Source of the DNA: Pseudomonas sp. Q1-7
GTDB lineage: Bacteria > Pseudomonadota > Gammaproteobacteria > Pseudomonadales > Pseudomonadaceae
Direction of reading: 5' to 3'
NCBI RefSeq assembly: GCF_028010285.1
Contig: NZ_CP116304.1
Span: 3,984,501-4,048,500, forward strand
DNA: 64,000 nt
The stretch's first letter is position 1. Each line of letters begins with the position of its first letter. Below are positions 1 to 8,060 of this stretch, piece by piece. The notes beneath the pieces were generated by a model, which was given only the letters and a program-made list of their open reading frames with translations, searched no databases and was not told where the DNA came from. The translations under genes were made by a program, and so were the position numbers.

Positions 1-50
1 GTGGTCTTGCCGACTCCACCCTTTTGGTTGGCTACTGCCCAGACTCTCAT
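1..50 (-). CDS. ParA/Soj-type ATPase, N-terminal fragment (window edge)
   Basis: Only the first 16 codons are in the window. They read MRVWAVANQKGGVGKT, which contains the deviant Walker A motif KGGVGKT of ParA/MinD ATPases. The start is the ATG at 50-48, with GGAGG 9 nt upstream; a second in-frame ATG at 59-57 sits directly against the Shine-Dalgarno and is less likely. Lying after motD in a Pseudomonas cheYZAB-motCD operon, it is expected to be the ParA-like protein (ParC-type) that positions chemosensory arrays at the pole. That role is inferred from context. Confidence 0.8.
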   Translation of the reverse strand, partial: MRVWAVANQKGGVGKT

Positions 51-89
51 CTCTTTCATCCTCCCGGCTGCAGGTGCACCGAGACTCTC

Positions 90-111
90 CACCCGCCCTA
101 CGGGGCGGGTG
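90..111. other. GC-rich hairpin overlapping the motD stop codon
   Basis: A perfect 9-bp inverted repeat (CACCCGCCC / GGGCGGGTG) with a 4-nt loop. The motD TAG stop (98-100) lies inside the structure, and no T-run follows on the minus strand. It may slow 3' exonucleases or attenuate transcription into the ParA-like gene. Confidence 0.5.
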
Positions 112-976
112 ACGGGGAATTGACGGCACCCGTTGCCGGGGCCGGTGCTGTCGCTGCTGGTGCAGATTGCGTGCCAGTCCTCTGCATCACACTGTCCGGC
201 CTGGCGTTGGCGCTGCCGACGCCGCTCACGCTGCGGCGCACATCGAGGTTGCGGGAAATCACCAGGACCACGCGACGGTTGCGCGCACGGCCCTCGGCGG
301 TGGCGTTGTCCGCCACCGGCTGAAACTCACCATAGCCCACCGCGGCCAGGCGGCCGGCCGATACGCCATCCATGGCCAGCATGCGCACGATGCTGGCGGC
401 CCGTGCGGTGGAGAGCTCCCAGTTGGACGGATAGCGGGACGTGGCAATGGGCAGGTTGTCAGTGAATCCTTCGACATGCACCGGATTGTCATAGGGCGCC
501 AGAATCCCGGCAACCTTCTCGATCAGGGCGAAGGCGGCATCGTTGGGCAGCGCGTCGCCGCTGGGGAACAGCAGGCTGGAGTTCATCTCGATCTCCACCC
601 AGAGCTCGTTGCCGCGCACGTTCAACTGGTCGGTCTTGATCAGGTCGCCGAAGGCATCGCGCACGCTCTGGGCGATTTCCTGCAGCGGATCGGCGTCGGT
701 GGAGTCAGGGCTGCGCTCGTTGGCCTCCACCATGCTGCGTTCCAGCGAGGGGGTGCGCGGCTTCTCCTCGCCCACCGGGATCGGCTTGACCGAGCGGTCC
801 GGCTGGTTGAACACCCCCACCAGGGTCTCCGAGAGGATCTTGTACTTGCCTTCGTTGATCGAGGAAATCGAGTACATCACCACGAAGAAGGCGAACAGCA
901 GGGTGATGAAGTCCGCGTAGGAGACCAGCCAGCGTTCGTGATTCTCGTGCTCTTCCTGATGCCGCCTGCGCGCCAT
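98..976 (-). CDS. motD: Flagellar stator protein MotD (MotB family)
   Basis: Stator B subunit of the second Pseudomonas motor, which pairs with MotC and anchors it to peptidoglycan. The 292-aa protein has a cytoplasmic basic N-terminus and a single membrane segment at about residues 19-40. That segment carries the proton-binding Asp22 in the motif YADFITLLFAFFVVMYS. An OmpA/MotB peptidoglycan-binding domain follows at about 130-245 (VEGFTDNLP, NWELSTARA, RNRRV). The tail after residue 245 is Ala/Pro-rich and low complexity. It lies 10 bp downstream of motC in the same transcript. Its position after cheB separates it from motAB, which lies elsewhere in pseudomonads. Confidence 0.95.
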   Translation of the reverse strand: MARRRHQEEHENHERWLVSYADFITLLFAFFVVMYSISSINEGKYKILSETLVGVFNQPDRSVKPIPVGEEKPRTPSLERSMVEANERSPDSTDADPLQEIAQSVRDAFGDLIKTDQLNVRGNELWVEIEMNSSLLFPSGDALPNDAAFALIEKVAGILAPYDNPVHVEGFTDNLPIATSRYPSNWELSTARAASIVRMLAMDGVSAGRLAAVGYGEFQPVADNATAEGRARNRRVVLVISRNLDVRRSVSGVGSANARPDSVMQRTGTQSAPAATAPAPATGAVNSPSPAP

Positions 977-986
977 GGTGCGGTCC

Positions 987-1727
987 TCAATCCATGAAGC
1001 CTTGCAGCTTGAGTTCGATGGAGCGCGGATTCTCCCCTTCGGCGATGGAGAGAATGCCCTCCAGCAACATCTCGCGATAGCGCGACTGACGCATGGCGAT
1101 GGACTTCAGTTTGTTGCCGATGGGCAGCAGCAGCAGGTTGGCGAAGCCCACGCCGTAGATGGTCGCGACGAAGGCCACGGCAATGCCGCCGCCCAGTTGG
1201 CTGGGGTCCGCCAGGTTGCCCATGACATGGATCAGCCCCATGACGGCACCGATGATGCCGATGGTCGGCGCATAGCCGCCCATGCTCTCGAAGACCTTGG
1301 CGGCCTGCAGGTCACGGCCCTCCTGGGTGAACAGGTCGACTTCGAGGATGCTGCGGATGGCTTCCGGTTCGGCGCCGTCCACCAGCAGTTGCAGGCCCTT
1401 GCGGGAGAAGGGGTCGGGTTCGCTGTCGGCCGCGGGCTCCAGGCCCAGCAGGCCTTCCTTGCGCGCGGTCATGCTCCAGTTCACCACGCGGGTGATGCCG
1501 CCGGCGAGGTCCACCTGGGGCGGGAACAGGATCCAGCGGATGATGCCCAGTGCACGCTTGAAGATGCTCATGGGGGTTTGCAGGAACGCCGCGCCCAGGG
1601 TGCCGCCCAGTACGATGAGCGCCGCCGGCCCGTTGAGCAGGGCCGCGGCATGGCCGCCTTCGAGGTAATTGCCGCCGATGATGGCGACGAAGGCCAGGAT
1701 GACCCCGATGAGGCTGAGTACATCCAT
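987..1727 (-). CDS. motC: Flagellar stator protein MotC (MotA family)
   Basis: Stator A subunit partnering MotD; it conducts ions and contacts FliG. The 246-aa product has the MotA/TolQ/ExbB architecture with four membrane segments: two near the N-terminus (DVLSLIGVILAFVAIIGG; ALIVLGGTLGAAF) and two near residues 150-200 (GGYAPTIGIIGAVMGLIHVM; GIAVAFVATIYGVGFANLL). The start chosen is the ATG at 1727 (MDVLSLIG). An upstream in-frame start would add 21 residues that overlap cheB and are not family-like. It follows cheB by 16 bp, so cheB-motC-motD are probably co-transcribed. Confidence 0.95.
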   Translation of the reverse strand: MDVLSLIGVILAFVAIIGGNYLEGGHAAALLNGPAALIVLGGTLGAAFLQTPMSIFKRALGIIRWILFPPQVDLAGGITRVVNWSMTARKEGLLGLEPAADSEPDPFSRKGLQLLVDGAEPEAIRSILEVDLFTQEGRDLQAAKVFESMGGYAPTIGIIGAVMGLIHVMGNLADPSQLGGGIAVAFVATIYGVGFANLLLLPIGNKLKSIAMRQSRYREMLLEGILSIAEGENPRSIELKLQGFMD

Positions 1728-1743
1728 TACCTGGGTTTCTCCA

Positions 1744-2856
1744 TTAGAGACACGCCTCGACCAGGTGACGGCCGATATCGTCCAGACCATAGACGGCGTC
1801 GGCCAGGTTGGCCTTCACCACTGCCATGGGCATGCCGTAGATCACACAGCTGGCTTCGTCCTGAGCCCAGACCTGGCTGCCGCCCTGCTTGAGCAGGCGC
1901 GCGCCTTCGCGGCCGTCGGCGCCCATGCCGGTCAGCACCACCGCCAGGACCTTGTCAGTGTAGGCCTTGGCCGCCGAGCCGAAGGTGATGTCCACGCAAG
2001 GCTTGTAGTTCAGGCGTTCGTCGCCGGGCAGGATGCGCACCATGCCACGGCTGTCGACCATCATCTGCTTGCCGCCGGGGGCCAGCAGGGCCAGGCCCGG
2101 ACGCAGGACATCGCCATCCTCGGCTTCCTTGACGGAAATCCGGCAGAGCTTGTCCAGGCGCTCGGCGAAGGCCTTGGTGAAGGCCGCCGGCATGTGCTGG
2201 ATCAGCACCAGGGGCGCCGGGAAATTGGCCGGTAGTTGAGTGAGCACGCGCTGCAGGGCCACCGGCCCACCGGTGGAGGTGCCGATGGCCACCAGCCGGT
2301 AGGCCTTACGCTTTGGGGCGTGGGGCGGAACCGGCGGCGCAGCGGCATGGCTCGGCGACGCCGGTGCGTGCAGCGCGCGCGCGGGAGCGCTGGCGGCCGG
2401 AGCCGGAGCCGGAGCCGGAGCCGCATGGGGCGTTGCGCTGAAGCTGCTGTAGCGGCGGTTGCTGCGGGCGATGCTGTGGACTTTCTCGCAGAGCAGTTGC
2501 TTGACCTTTTCGGGGGTGCGCGAAATGTCTTCGAAGTTCTTCGGCAGGAAATCCACCGCACCGGCGTCCAGGGCGTCGAGGGTGACGCGGGCACCTTCGT
2601 GGGTCAGCGAGGAGAACATCAGGACCGGCGTCGGACAGCGCTGCATGATGTGCCGCACGGCCGTGATGCCGTCCATCATCGGCATCTCGTAGTCCATGGT
2701 GATGACATCGGGCTTGAGCGCCAACGCCTGGTCGATGGCCTCGCGGCCATTGGTGGCGGTGCCCACCACCTGGATATTGGGATCGGAAGAAAGGATTTCC
2801 GCGACGCGGCGGCGGAAGAACCCGGAGTCATCCACCACCAGAACCTTGACTGCCAT
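1744..2856 (-). CDS. cheB: Chemotaxis protein-glutamate methylesterase/glutaminase CheB
   Basis: Removes methyl groups from, and deamidates, chemoreceptor glutamates, giving adaptation when phosphorylated by CheA. The 370-aa protein has an N-terminal receiver domain (1-120) with acidic residues Asp9-Asp10 and phospho-acceptor Asp55 (TMDYEMP). An Ala/Pro-rich linker (about 140-182, with a PAPAPAPA run) leads to the C-terminal esterase. The catalytic triad is visible: Ser194 in GTSTGG, His221 in IQHMP and Asp314 in MGADG. It lies 43 bp downstream of cheA, completing cheY-cheZ-cheA-cheB. Confidence 0.97.
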   Translation of the reverse strand: MAVKVLVVDDSGFFRRRVAEILSSDPNIQVVGTATNGREAIDQALALKPDVITMDYEMPMMDGITAVRHIMQRCPTPVLMFSSLTHEGARVTLDALDAGAVDFLPKNFEDISRTPEKVKQLLCEKVHSIARSNRRYSSFSATPHAAPAPAPAPAASAPARALHAPASPSHAAAPPVPPHAPKRKAYRLVAIGTSTGGPVALQRVLTQLPANFPAPLVLIQHMPAAFTKAFAERLDKLCRISVKEAEDGDVLRPGLALLAPGGKQMMVDSRGMVRILPGDERLNYKPCVDITFGSAAKAYTDKVLAVVLTGMGADGREGARLLKQGGSQVWAQDEASCVIYGMPMAVVKANLADAVYGLDDIGRHLVEACL

Positions 2857-2899
2857 AAGAAAAAACTCCTAGCGGGCGGCCATTGCTGGCCGCCCGAGA

Positions 2900-5140
2900 T
2901 CAACCGCGACGCGCGTAATGCTTGAGCATGCTCGGCACGTCGAGGATCAGCGCGATACGGCCATCCCCGGTGATGGTGGCGCCGGACATGCCCGGCGTGC
3001 CCTGCAGCATCTTGCCCAGGGGCTTGATCACCACCTCTTCCTGGCCCACCAGCTGGTCGACCACGAAGCCGATGCGCTGGGTACCCACCGACAGGATCAC
3101 CACGTGGCCCTCGCCCTGCTCCTCCACCGCCGCGTCACGTACCAGCCAGCGCTTGAGGTAGAACAGCGGCAGCGCCTTGTCACGGACGATCACCACTTCC
3201 TGGCCGTCCACCACATTGGTGCGCGACAGGTCGAGGTGGAAGATCTCGTTGACGTTGACCAGCGGGAAGGCGAAGGCCTGGTTGCCCAGCATCACCATCA
3301 GGGTGGGCATGATCGCCAGGGTCAGCGGCACCTTGATGACGATCTTCGAGCCCGAGCCCTTCTGCGAGAACACATTGACGGTGCCGTTGAGCTGGGAAAT
3401 CTTGGTTTTCACCACGTCCATGCCAACGCCGCGACCGGACACATCGGAAATTTCCGATTTGGTCGAGAAGCCCGGGGCGAAGATCAGGTTGTAGCACTCC
3501 AGCTCGGTCAGGCGCTCGGCGGCGTCCTTGTCCAGCAGCCCCTTCTCCACCGCCTTGGCGCGCAGCACGGCTGCGTCCATGCCCTTGCCGTCGTCGGTGA
3601 TCATCAGGAGGATGTGGTCGCCTTCCTGTTCGGCGGAAAGCACCACCCGGCCGGTACGCGGCTTGCCGGCGGCCTCGCGCTCCTCGGGGGACTCGATGCC
3701 GTGGTCGACGGCATTGCGCACCAGGTGCACCAGCGGGTCGGCCAGGGCCTCGACCAGGTTCTTGTCGAGATCGGTTTCCTCGCCCACCAGTTCGAGGTTG
3801 ATTTCCTTCTTCAGGTTGCGTGCCAGGTCGCGGACCAGGCGCGGGAAGCGGCCGAAGACTTTCTTGATCGGCTGCATCCGGGTCTTCATGACCGCTGTCT
3901 GCAGATCGGCGGTGACCACGTCCAGGTTGGACACGGCCTTGGCCATCGACTCGTCGCCGCTGTTGGCACCCAGGCGCACCAGGCGGTTACGCACCAGCAC
4001 CAGCTCGCCGACCATGTTCATGATGTCGTCCAGCCGCGCGGTATCCACCCGCACGGTGGTTTCCGCTTCGCTGACCGCGGCCGGCCCGGCGGCACCGTTG
4101 CCGCCGGCGGGCGTGGCCGGCTGGCGCGGCGCGGGGGCCGGTTCGGTCCTGGCCGTCGGCTTGGGTGCTGGAGCAGGAGCGGGAGCCGGCGCAGGAGCGG
4201 GACGGCTGACCACTGGCGCCGGCGCGGCGGCCGGTTCCTCGGTGGCGCCGGTGAACTTGCCCTTGCCGTGCAACTGGTCGAGCAGCGCTTCGAATTCATC
4301 GTCGGTGATGTTATCGCCCGCCTCGGTGGCGGGCGCGGCCGGAGCACTGGGGATCGCCGCGTCCACGGCACCGCCGTTGAACTTGCCCTTGCCGTGCAAC
4401 TGGTCGAGCAGGTCCTCGAACTCGTCGTCGGTAATCTCATCCCCGCCGCCGGCGGTGGCCAGGGCAGCCGCCGGGGCCTGGGCGGCAACGGCAGCGGTCG
4501 GCTCCACGGCGCCGGCGAACTTGCCCTTGCCATGCAACTGGTCGAGCAGCGCTTCGAACTCGTCGTCGGTGATCTCGTCGTCGGCAGCAGCAACCGCCGG
4601 CTCGGCGACGGTGGCGCCGCCGACGCTGTCACCCAGGGCGTCGAGCAACTGCTCGAACTCGCTGTCGGTGATGTCGCTGGCGGACGTGGACGCCTCGGCC
4701 ACCGGTGCGGGAGCGGCAGGGGCCGGTGCCACGGGTTCGGCATCGGCGCCGGCGGGCTCGGCCAGTCGCGAGAGCGCCGCCAGCAGGTCCGGCGTGGCGG
4801 GCGTGGGCTCCTTGCGCTCGCGCACCTCGCTGAACATCTCGTTGACCGTGTCCAGGGCCTGCAGCACCACGTCCATCAGTTCGGCATCCACGCGGCGTTC
4901 GCCCTTGCGCAGGATATCGAAGACGTTCTCGGCGATGTGGCAGCACTCCACCAGCGCGTTGAGCTGGAGGAAGCCGGCGCCCCCCTTCACGGTGTGGAAA
5001 CCACGAAAGATCGCGTTGAGCAGGTCCATGTCGTCCGGGCGGCTTTCCAGTTCGACCAATTGCTCGGACAGTTGCTCCAGAATTTCGCCGGCCTCTACCA
5101 GGAAGTCCTGGAGGATTTCTTCATCGGCGTCGAAGCTCAT
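2900..5140 (-). CDS. cheA: Chemotaxis histidine kinase CheA
   Basis: Central kinase of the chemosensory array; it phosphorylates CheY and CheB in response to receptors. The 746-aa protein starts with an Hpt domain (phospho-His49 in FRGFHTVKGGAGF). A canonical P2 domain is not apparent. Instead, residues 130-360 are a long Ala/Pro-rich linker with four repeats around a DDEFEALLDQLHG core. Then come dimerisation (about 365-420), HATPase (HLVRNAVDHGIE, DDGKGMD, GRGVGMDVV) and a CheW-like P5 domain (about 605-740). It follows cheZ by 12 bp. The repeat linker is discussed as a finding. Confidence 0.97.
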   Translation of the reverse strand: MSFDADEEILQDFLVEAGEILEQLSEQLVELESRPDDMDLLNAIFRGFHTVKGGAGFLQLNALVECCHIAENVFDILRKGERRVDAELMDVVLQALDTVNEMFSEVRERKEPTPATPDLLAALSRLAEPAGADAEPVAPAPAAPAPVAEASTSASDITDSEFEQLLDALGDSVGGATVAEPAVAAADDEITDDEFEALLDQLHGKGKFAGAVEPTAAVAAQAPAAALATAGGGDEITDDEFEDLLDQLHGKGKFNGGAVDAAIPSAPAAPATEAGDNITDDEFEALLDQLHGKGKFTGATEEPAAAPAPVVSRPAPAPAPAPAPAPKPTARTEPAPAPRQPATPAGGNGAAGPAAVSEAETTVRVDTARLDDIMNMVGELVLVRNRLVRLGANSGDESMAKAVSNLDVVTADLQTAVMKTRMQPIKKVFGRFPRLVRDLARNLKKEINLELVGEETDLDKNLVEALADPLVHLVRNAVDHGIESPEEREAAGKPRTGRVVLSAEQEGDHILLMITDDGKGMDAAVLRAKAVEKGLLDKDAAERLTELECYNLIFAPGFSTKSEISDVSGRGVGMDVVKTKISQLNGTVNVFSQKGSGSKIVIKVPLTLAIMPTLMVMLGNQAFAFPLVNVNEIFHLDLSRTNVVDGQEVVIVRDKALPLFYLKRWLVRDAAVEEQGEGHVVILSVGTQRIGFVVDQLVGQEEVVIKPLGKMLQGTPGMSGATITGDGRIALILDVPSMLKHYARRG
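4247..4675 (-). repeat. Four intragenic repeats in the cheA linker
   Basis: Residues 156-170, 189-210, 234-256 and 276-298 of CheA share the core ITD(D/S)EFE-LLD-L. The last three copies are nearly identical (ITDDEFEALLDQLHGKGKF) and spaced about 42-45 residues apart by Ala/Pro spacers. At DNA level the last three copies are also close, for example around 4252-4308, 4381-4437 and 4517-4573, suggesting intragenic duplication. Confidence 0.85.
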
Positions 5141-5152
5141 TCGGTGGCTCCC

Positions 5153-5941
5153 CTAGAAACCAAGGCTGGATAGCAGATCGTCGACGTCGTCCTGTCCGGA
5201 CACCACGTCTTCACGTTTATCGGCATGGATCTGCGGACCTTCACCCCTGGAAGGATTTTTTTGTTTTTCCTGCTCGGCGCGCAGCGCGGCGTGGTCGTGC
5301 TCGATGCCGGCGTAGCGGTCGACCTGACTGGCCATCAGCACCAGCTTGACCAGGTTGCTCTCCACTTCGGTGACCAGTTGCGTCACGCGCTTGATCACCT
5401 GACCAGTGAGGTCCTGGTAATCCTGGGCGAGCAGGATGTCGTTGAGCTTGCTGGACAGGGCATCGGTATCGCGCTGGCTGCGGCCGAGGAACTGCTCGAT
5501 GCGGCGTGCCAGGTCGCGAAAACCGTCGATGCCGATTTCCCGGCGCATGAAACGCCCCCACTCCTCACCCAGTTGCTGAGCGTCGTCGCTCAGACCGTTG
5601 AGCAGCGGCGCGCTTTCCTCCACCAGGTCCATGGTGCGGTTGGCGGCTTTCTCGGTCATCTGCACCACGTAGGACAGGCGATCGGTCGCGTCGGCGATCT
5701 GCGACATTTCCTGGGCATGGGGCAGGTGCGGGTCGATCTGGAAGTTGACAATGGCGTTGTGCAGCTCACGGGTGAGCTTGCCGACTTCCTGGTACAGGCC
5801 GCGATCGCGAACCTGGTTCAACTCGTGGATAAGTTGCACGGCATCGGTGAAATTGCCCTTCTCAAGGCTTTCGACCAATTCCCGCGCACGGACTTTCAGG
5901 GTCGACTCGAAGTCTCCCAGCAGGTGTTCATTCTGGTCCAT
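5153..5941 (-). CDS. cheZ: Protein phosphatase CheZ
   Basis: Dephosphorylates CheY-P to end the tumble or reversal signal. The 262-aa protein is almost wholly helical. It has the family core around residues 140-200 (LARRIEQFL..., LLAQDYQDLTGQVIKRV), where the QDYQDLTGQ motif holds the catalytic glutamine. The extreme C-terminus, DDVDDLLSSLGF, is the typical CheY-binding peptide joined by a flexible charged linker. It lies between cheY (19 bp upstream) and cheA (12 bp downstream). Confidence 0.96.
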   Translation of the reverse strand: MDQNEHLLGDFESTLKVRARELVESLEKGNFTDAVQLIHELNQVRDRGLYQEVGKLTRELHNAIVNFQIDPHLPHAQEMSQIADATDRLSYVVQMTEKAANRTMDLVEESAPLLNGLSDDAQQLGEEWGRFMRREIGIDGFRDLARRIEQFLGRSQRDTDALSSKLNDILLAQDYQDLTGQVIKRVTQLVTEVESNLVKLVLMASQVDRYAGIEHDHAALRAEQEKQKNPSRGEGPQIHADKREDVVSGQDDVDDLLSSLGF

Positions 5942-5960
5942 GGTGCCCTCGCGGCTGACA

Positions 5961-6347
5961 TCAGCCGTTGACCCGCTCGAAGATCTTCTCGATTTTTTCT
6001 TTCAGCACCTGGGCAGTGAAAGGTTTGACCACGTAGCCGTTCACACCGGCCTGGGCGGCCTCGATGATCTGCTCGCGCTTGGCCTCGGCCGTCACCATCA
6101 GGACCGGCAGATGCTTCAGGCGCTCGTCGGCGCGCACCGCGCGCAGCAGATCGATGCCGGTCATGCCGGGCATGTTCCAGTCGGTCACGAGGAAATCGAA
6201 GTTGCCGCTGTGCAGCATCGGCAGGGCGGTTGTGCCGTCGTCGGCTTCGGCGGTATTGGTGAAGCCCAAGTCACGCAAGAGGTTCTTGATGATCCGTCTC
6301 ATCGTCGAGAAATCGTCAACGATGAGGATTTTCATGTTTTTGTCCAA
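5961..6347 (-). CDS. cheY: Chemotaxis response regulator CheY
   Basis: Single-domain receiver that, when phosphorylated, binds the FliM/FliN switch. Counting from the ATG at 6335 (MKILIVDD...), the key residues are Asp7-Asp8, phospho-acceptor Asp52 (TDWNMPG), Thr82 and Lys104 (VVKPF). The start is uncertain: GGAGGT lies only 4 nt before an in-frame TTG (6347-6345) but 16 nt before the ATG at 6335. I therefore give the longer 128-aa form; the conventional 124-aa form begins at 6335. It heads the cheY-Z-A-B-motCD transcript, after a gap of about 70 bp from fliA. Confidence 0.95.
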   Translation of the reverse strand: MDKNMKILIVDDFSTMRRIIKNLLRDLGFTNTAEADDGTTALPMLHSGNFDFLVTDWNMPGMTGIDLLRAVRADERLKHLPVLMVTAEAKREQIIEAAQAGVNGYVVKPFTAQVLKEKIEKIFERVNG

Positions 6348-6416
6348 GTCGACCTCCGTACAGTCTCAAACGCCCCTCTTGCCGGGAGCGCACTCATATC
6401 TGGAAGTGGTGCCGGT

Positions 6417-7163
6417 TCAACGCGCGCGCCATTCGCCCAGCCGCGCGCGCAGACGTGCCGCGCATTGGCTGTGCAACTGGCTGACCCGTGATTCGCTGAC
6501 CCCCAGCACTTCACCAATTTCCTTCAAATTCAGTTCTTCGTCGTAATACAGCGCCAGCACCAGGCGCTCCCGCTCCGGCAGGTTCGCGATGGCATCGGCC
6601 AGCGCGGCCTGGAAGCGGTCTTCTTCCAGATCATGGGAAGGCGAGAATTGGGTGACACCGGCGTCCTCGTGCATGCCGCCCTGCTCGCCGTCCTGCAACA
6701 GGTCGTCGAAGCTGAACAGGCGGCTGCCCAAGGTGTCGCTCAGGATGCCGTAGTAGTCTTCGAGACTCAATTCAAGTTCGGCAGCAACTTCCTGATCTTT
6801 AGCGTCGCGTCCCGTTCTGGCCTCGATGGCGCGGATCGCGTCGCTCACCATGCGGGTGTTGCGATGCACCGAGCGCGGCGCCCAGTCGCCCTTGCGGACC
6901 TCGTCGAGCATGGCCCCGCGAATGCGGATACCGGCATAGGTCTCGAAGCTGGCGCCCTTGCTGCCGTCATACTTCTTCGAGGCTTCGAGCAAGCCGATCA
7001 TCCCGGACTGCATCAGGTCTTCGACCTGCACGCTGGCCGGCAGGCGCGCGAGCAGGTGGTAGGCGATGCGCTTGACCAGGGGGGCGTAACGCTCGATCAA
7101 CTGATGTTGCGAATCCCTCGCCTGTGCCTTGCCGTACATACGCAGTCCAGTGGCGGGTGTCAT
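6417..7163 (-). CDS. fliA: RNA polymerase sigma-28 factor FliA
   Basis: Sigma factor for late flagellar genes such as fliC. The 248-aa protein shows region 2 (HHLLARLPASVQVEDLMQSGMIGLLEA..., DGSKGASFETYAGIRIRGAMLDEVR), region 3 (about 95-150) and region 4 with a helix-turn-helix (LNLKEIGEVLGVSESRVSQ). The start is the ATG at 7163, which overlaps the fleN stop in an ATGA arrangement, suggesting translational coupling. A longer in-frame extension would run inside fleN and is not family-like. Its activity is presumably held by FlgM, whose gene is outside the window. Confidence 0.97.
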   Translation of the reverse strand: MTPATGLRMYGKAQARDSQHQLIERYAPLVKRIAYHLLARLPASVQVEDLMQSGMIGLLEASKKYDGSKGASFETYAGIRIRGAMLDEVRKGDWAPRSVHRNTRMVSDAIRAIEARTGRDAKDQEVAAELELSLEDYYGILSDTLGSRLFSFDDLLQDGEQGGMHEDAGVTQFSPSHDLEEDRFQAALADAIANLPERERLVLALYYDEELNLKEIGEVLGVSESRVSQLHSQCAARLRARLGEWRAR

Positions 7164-7993
7164 ACGGGGTTTTCCGCGCTCGGCTGCCGGACCAGCCGCT
7201 CGACGAAGAACTCCAGGTGGCCCCGCGGATTGGCCGGCAGCGGCCAGCTGTCGACCTTCTGCGCGATGGCCTTGAAGGCCAGCGAGCACTTCGAGCGCGG
7301 GAACGCTTCGTAGACCGCGCGTTGCTTCTGCACCGCCTTGCGCACCGACTCGTCGTAGGGAACGGCGCCCACGTACTGCAGGGCGACGTCGAGGAAGCGG
7401 TCGGTGACCTTGGTCAGCTTGGCGAACAGGTTGCGCCCTTCCTGCGGGCTGTGGGCCATGTTGGCCAGCACGCGGAAGCGGCTCATGCCGTAGTCGCGGT
7501 TGAGCAGCTTGATCAGTGCGTAAGCGTCGGTGATGGAGGTCGGCTCGTCGCAGACCACCACGATCACTTCCTGGGCCGCGCGGACGAAGCTGACCACCGA
7601 ATCGCCGATGCCGGCGGCGGTGTCGATCACCAGCACGTCGAGGTTGTCGCTGATGTCGCTGAATGCCTGGATCAGGCCGGCGTGCTGCATGGGCGAAAGC
7701 TGCACCATGCTCTGGGTGCCGGAGGCGGCCGGGACGATGCGGATGCCCCCCGGCCCCTGCAACAGCACGTCGCGCAGGTCACATTCGCCATTGATCACAT
7801 CGGCCAGGGTGCGTTTGGCGGTGAGGCCGAGCAGGACGTCGACGTTGGCCAGGCCGAGGTCGGCGTCCAGCAGCATGACGCGACGACCGAGATCGGCCAG
7901 CGCCAGCGAAAGGTTCACCGACACGTTGGTCTTGCCGACGCCACCCTTGCCGCCGGTCACCGCGATCACCTGTACGGGATGCATACTACCCAT
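7160..7993 (-). CDS. fleN: Flagellar number regulator FleN (FlhG), MinD/ParA-type ATPase
   Basis: Limits the number of polar flagella by antagonising FleQ. The 277-aa protein has a deviant Walker A (TGGKGGVGKTNVSVN, about residues 13-27), Walker A' and switch motifs (LLDADLGLANVDVLL; VIDTAAGIGD) and a C-terminal amphipathic region. I chose the ATG at 7993 (MGSMHPVQV) by family length; an upstream extension to 8032 lacks a good ribosome binding site. It sits between flhF and fliA and overlaps fliA by 4 bp. Confidence 0.96.
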   Translation of the reverse strand: MGSMHPVQVIAVTGGKGGVGKTNVSVNLSLALADLGRRVMLLDADLGLANVDVLLGLTAKRTLADVINGECDLRDVLLQGPGGIRIVPAASGTQSMVQLSPMQHAGLIQAFSDISDNLDVLVIDTAAGIGDSVVSFVRAAQEVIVVVCDEPTSITDAYALIKLLNRDYGMSRFRVLANMAHSPQEGRNLFAKLTKVTDRFLDVALQYVGAVPYDESVRKAVQKQRAVYEAFPRSKCSLAFKAIAQKVDSWPLPANPRGHLEFFVERLVRQPSAENPV

Positions 7994-8060
7994 TTCAAAT
8001 ACCTTGCCTTGGGCCACTTGGGTGTCTAGCACCGCCCTCTCCGGGGCGGTTCACACTTCT

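Noticed and set aside
4247-4675. Evenly spaced repeats considered as a CRISPR-like array
   Set aside because: The repeats are in frame inside cheA, the spacers code for Ala/Pro linkers, and no cas gene is present.
2918-5173. 751-aa plus-strand open frame opposite cheA
   Set aside because: It is the antisense shadow of cheA caused by high GC; it is rich in His, Gln and Arg with no domain pattern.
6348-6416. FliA or sigma54 promoter directly upstream of cheY
   Set aside because: No TAAA-N15-GCCGATAA or GG-N10-GC element with acceptable flanks was found; cheY may be read from upstream.
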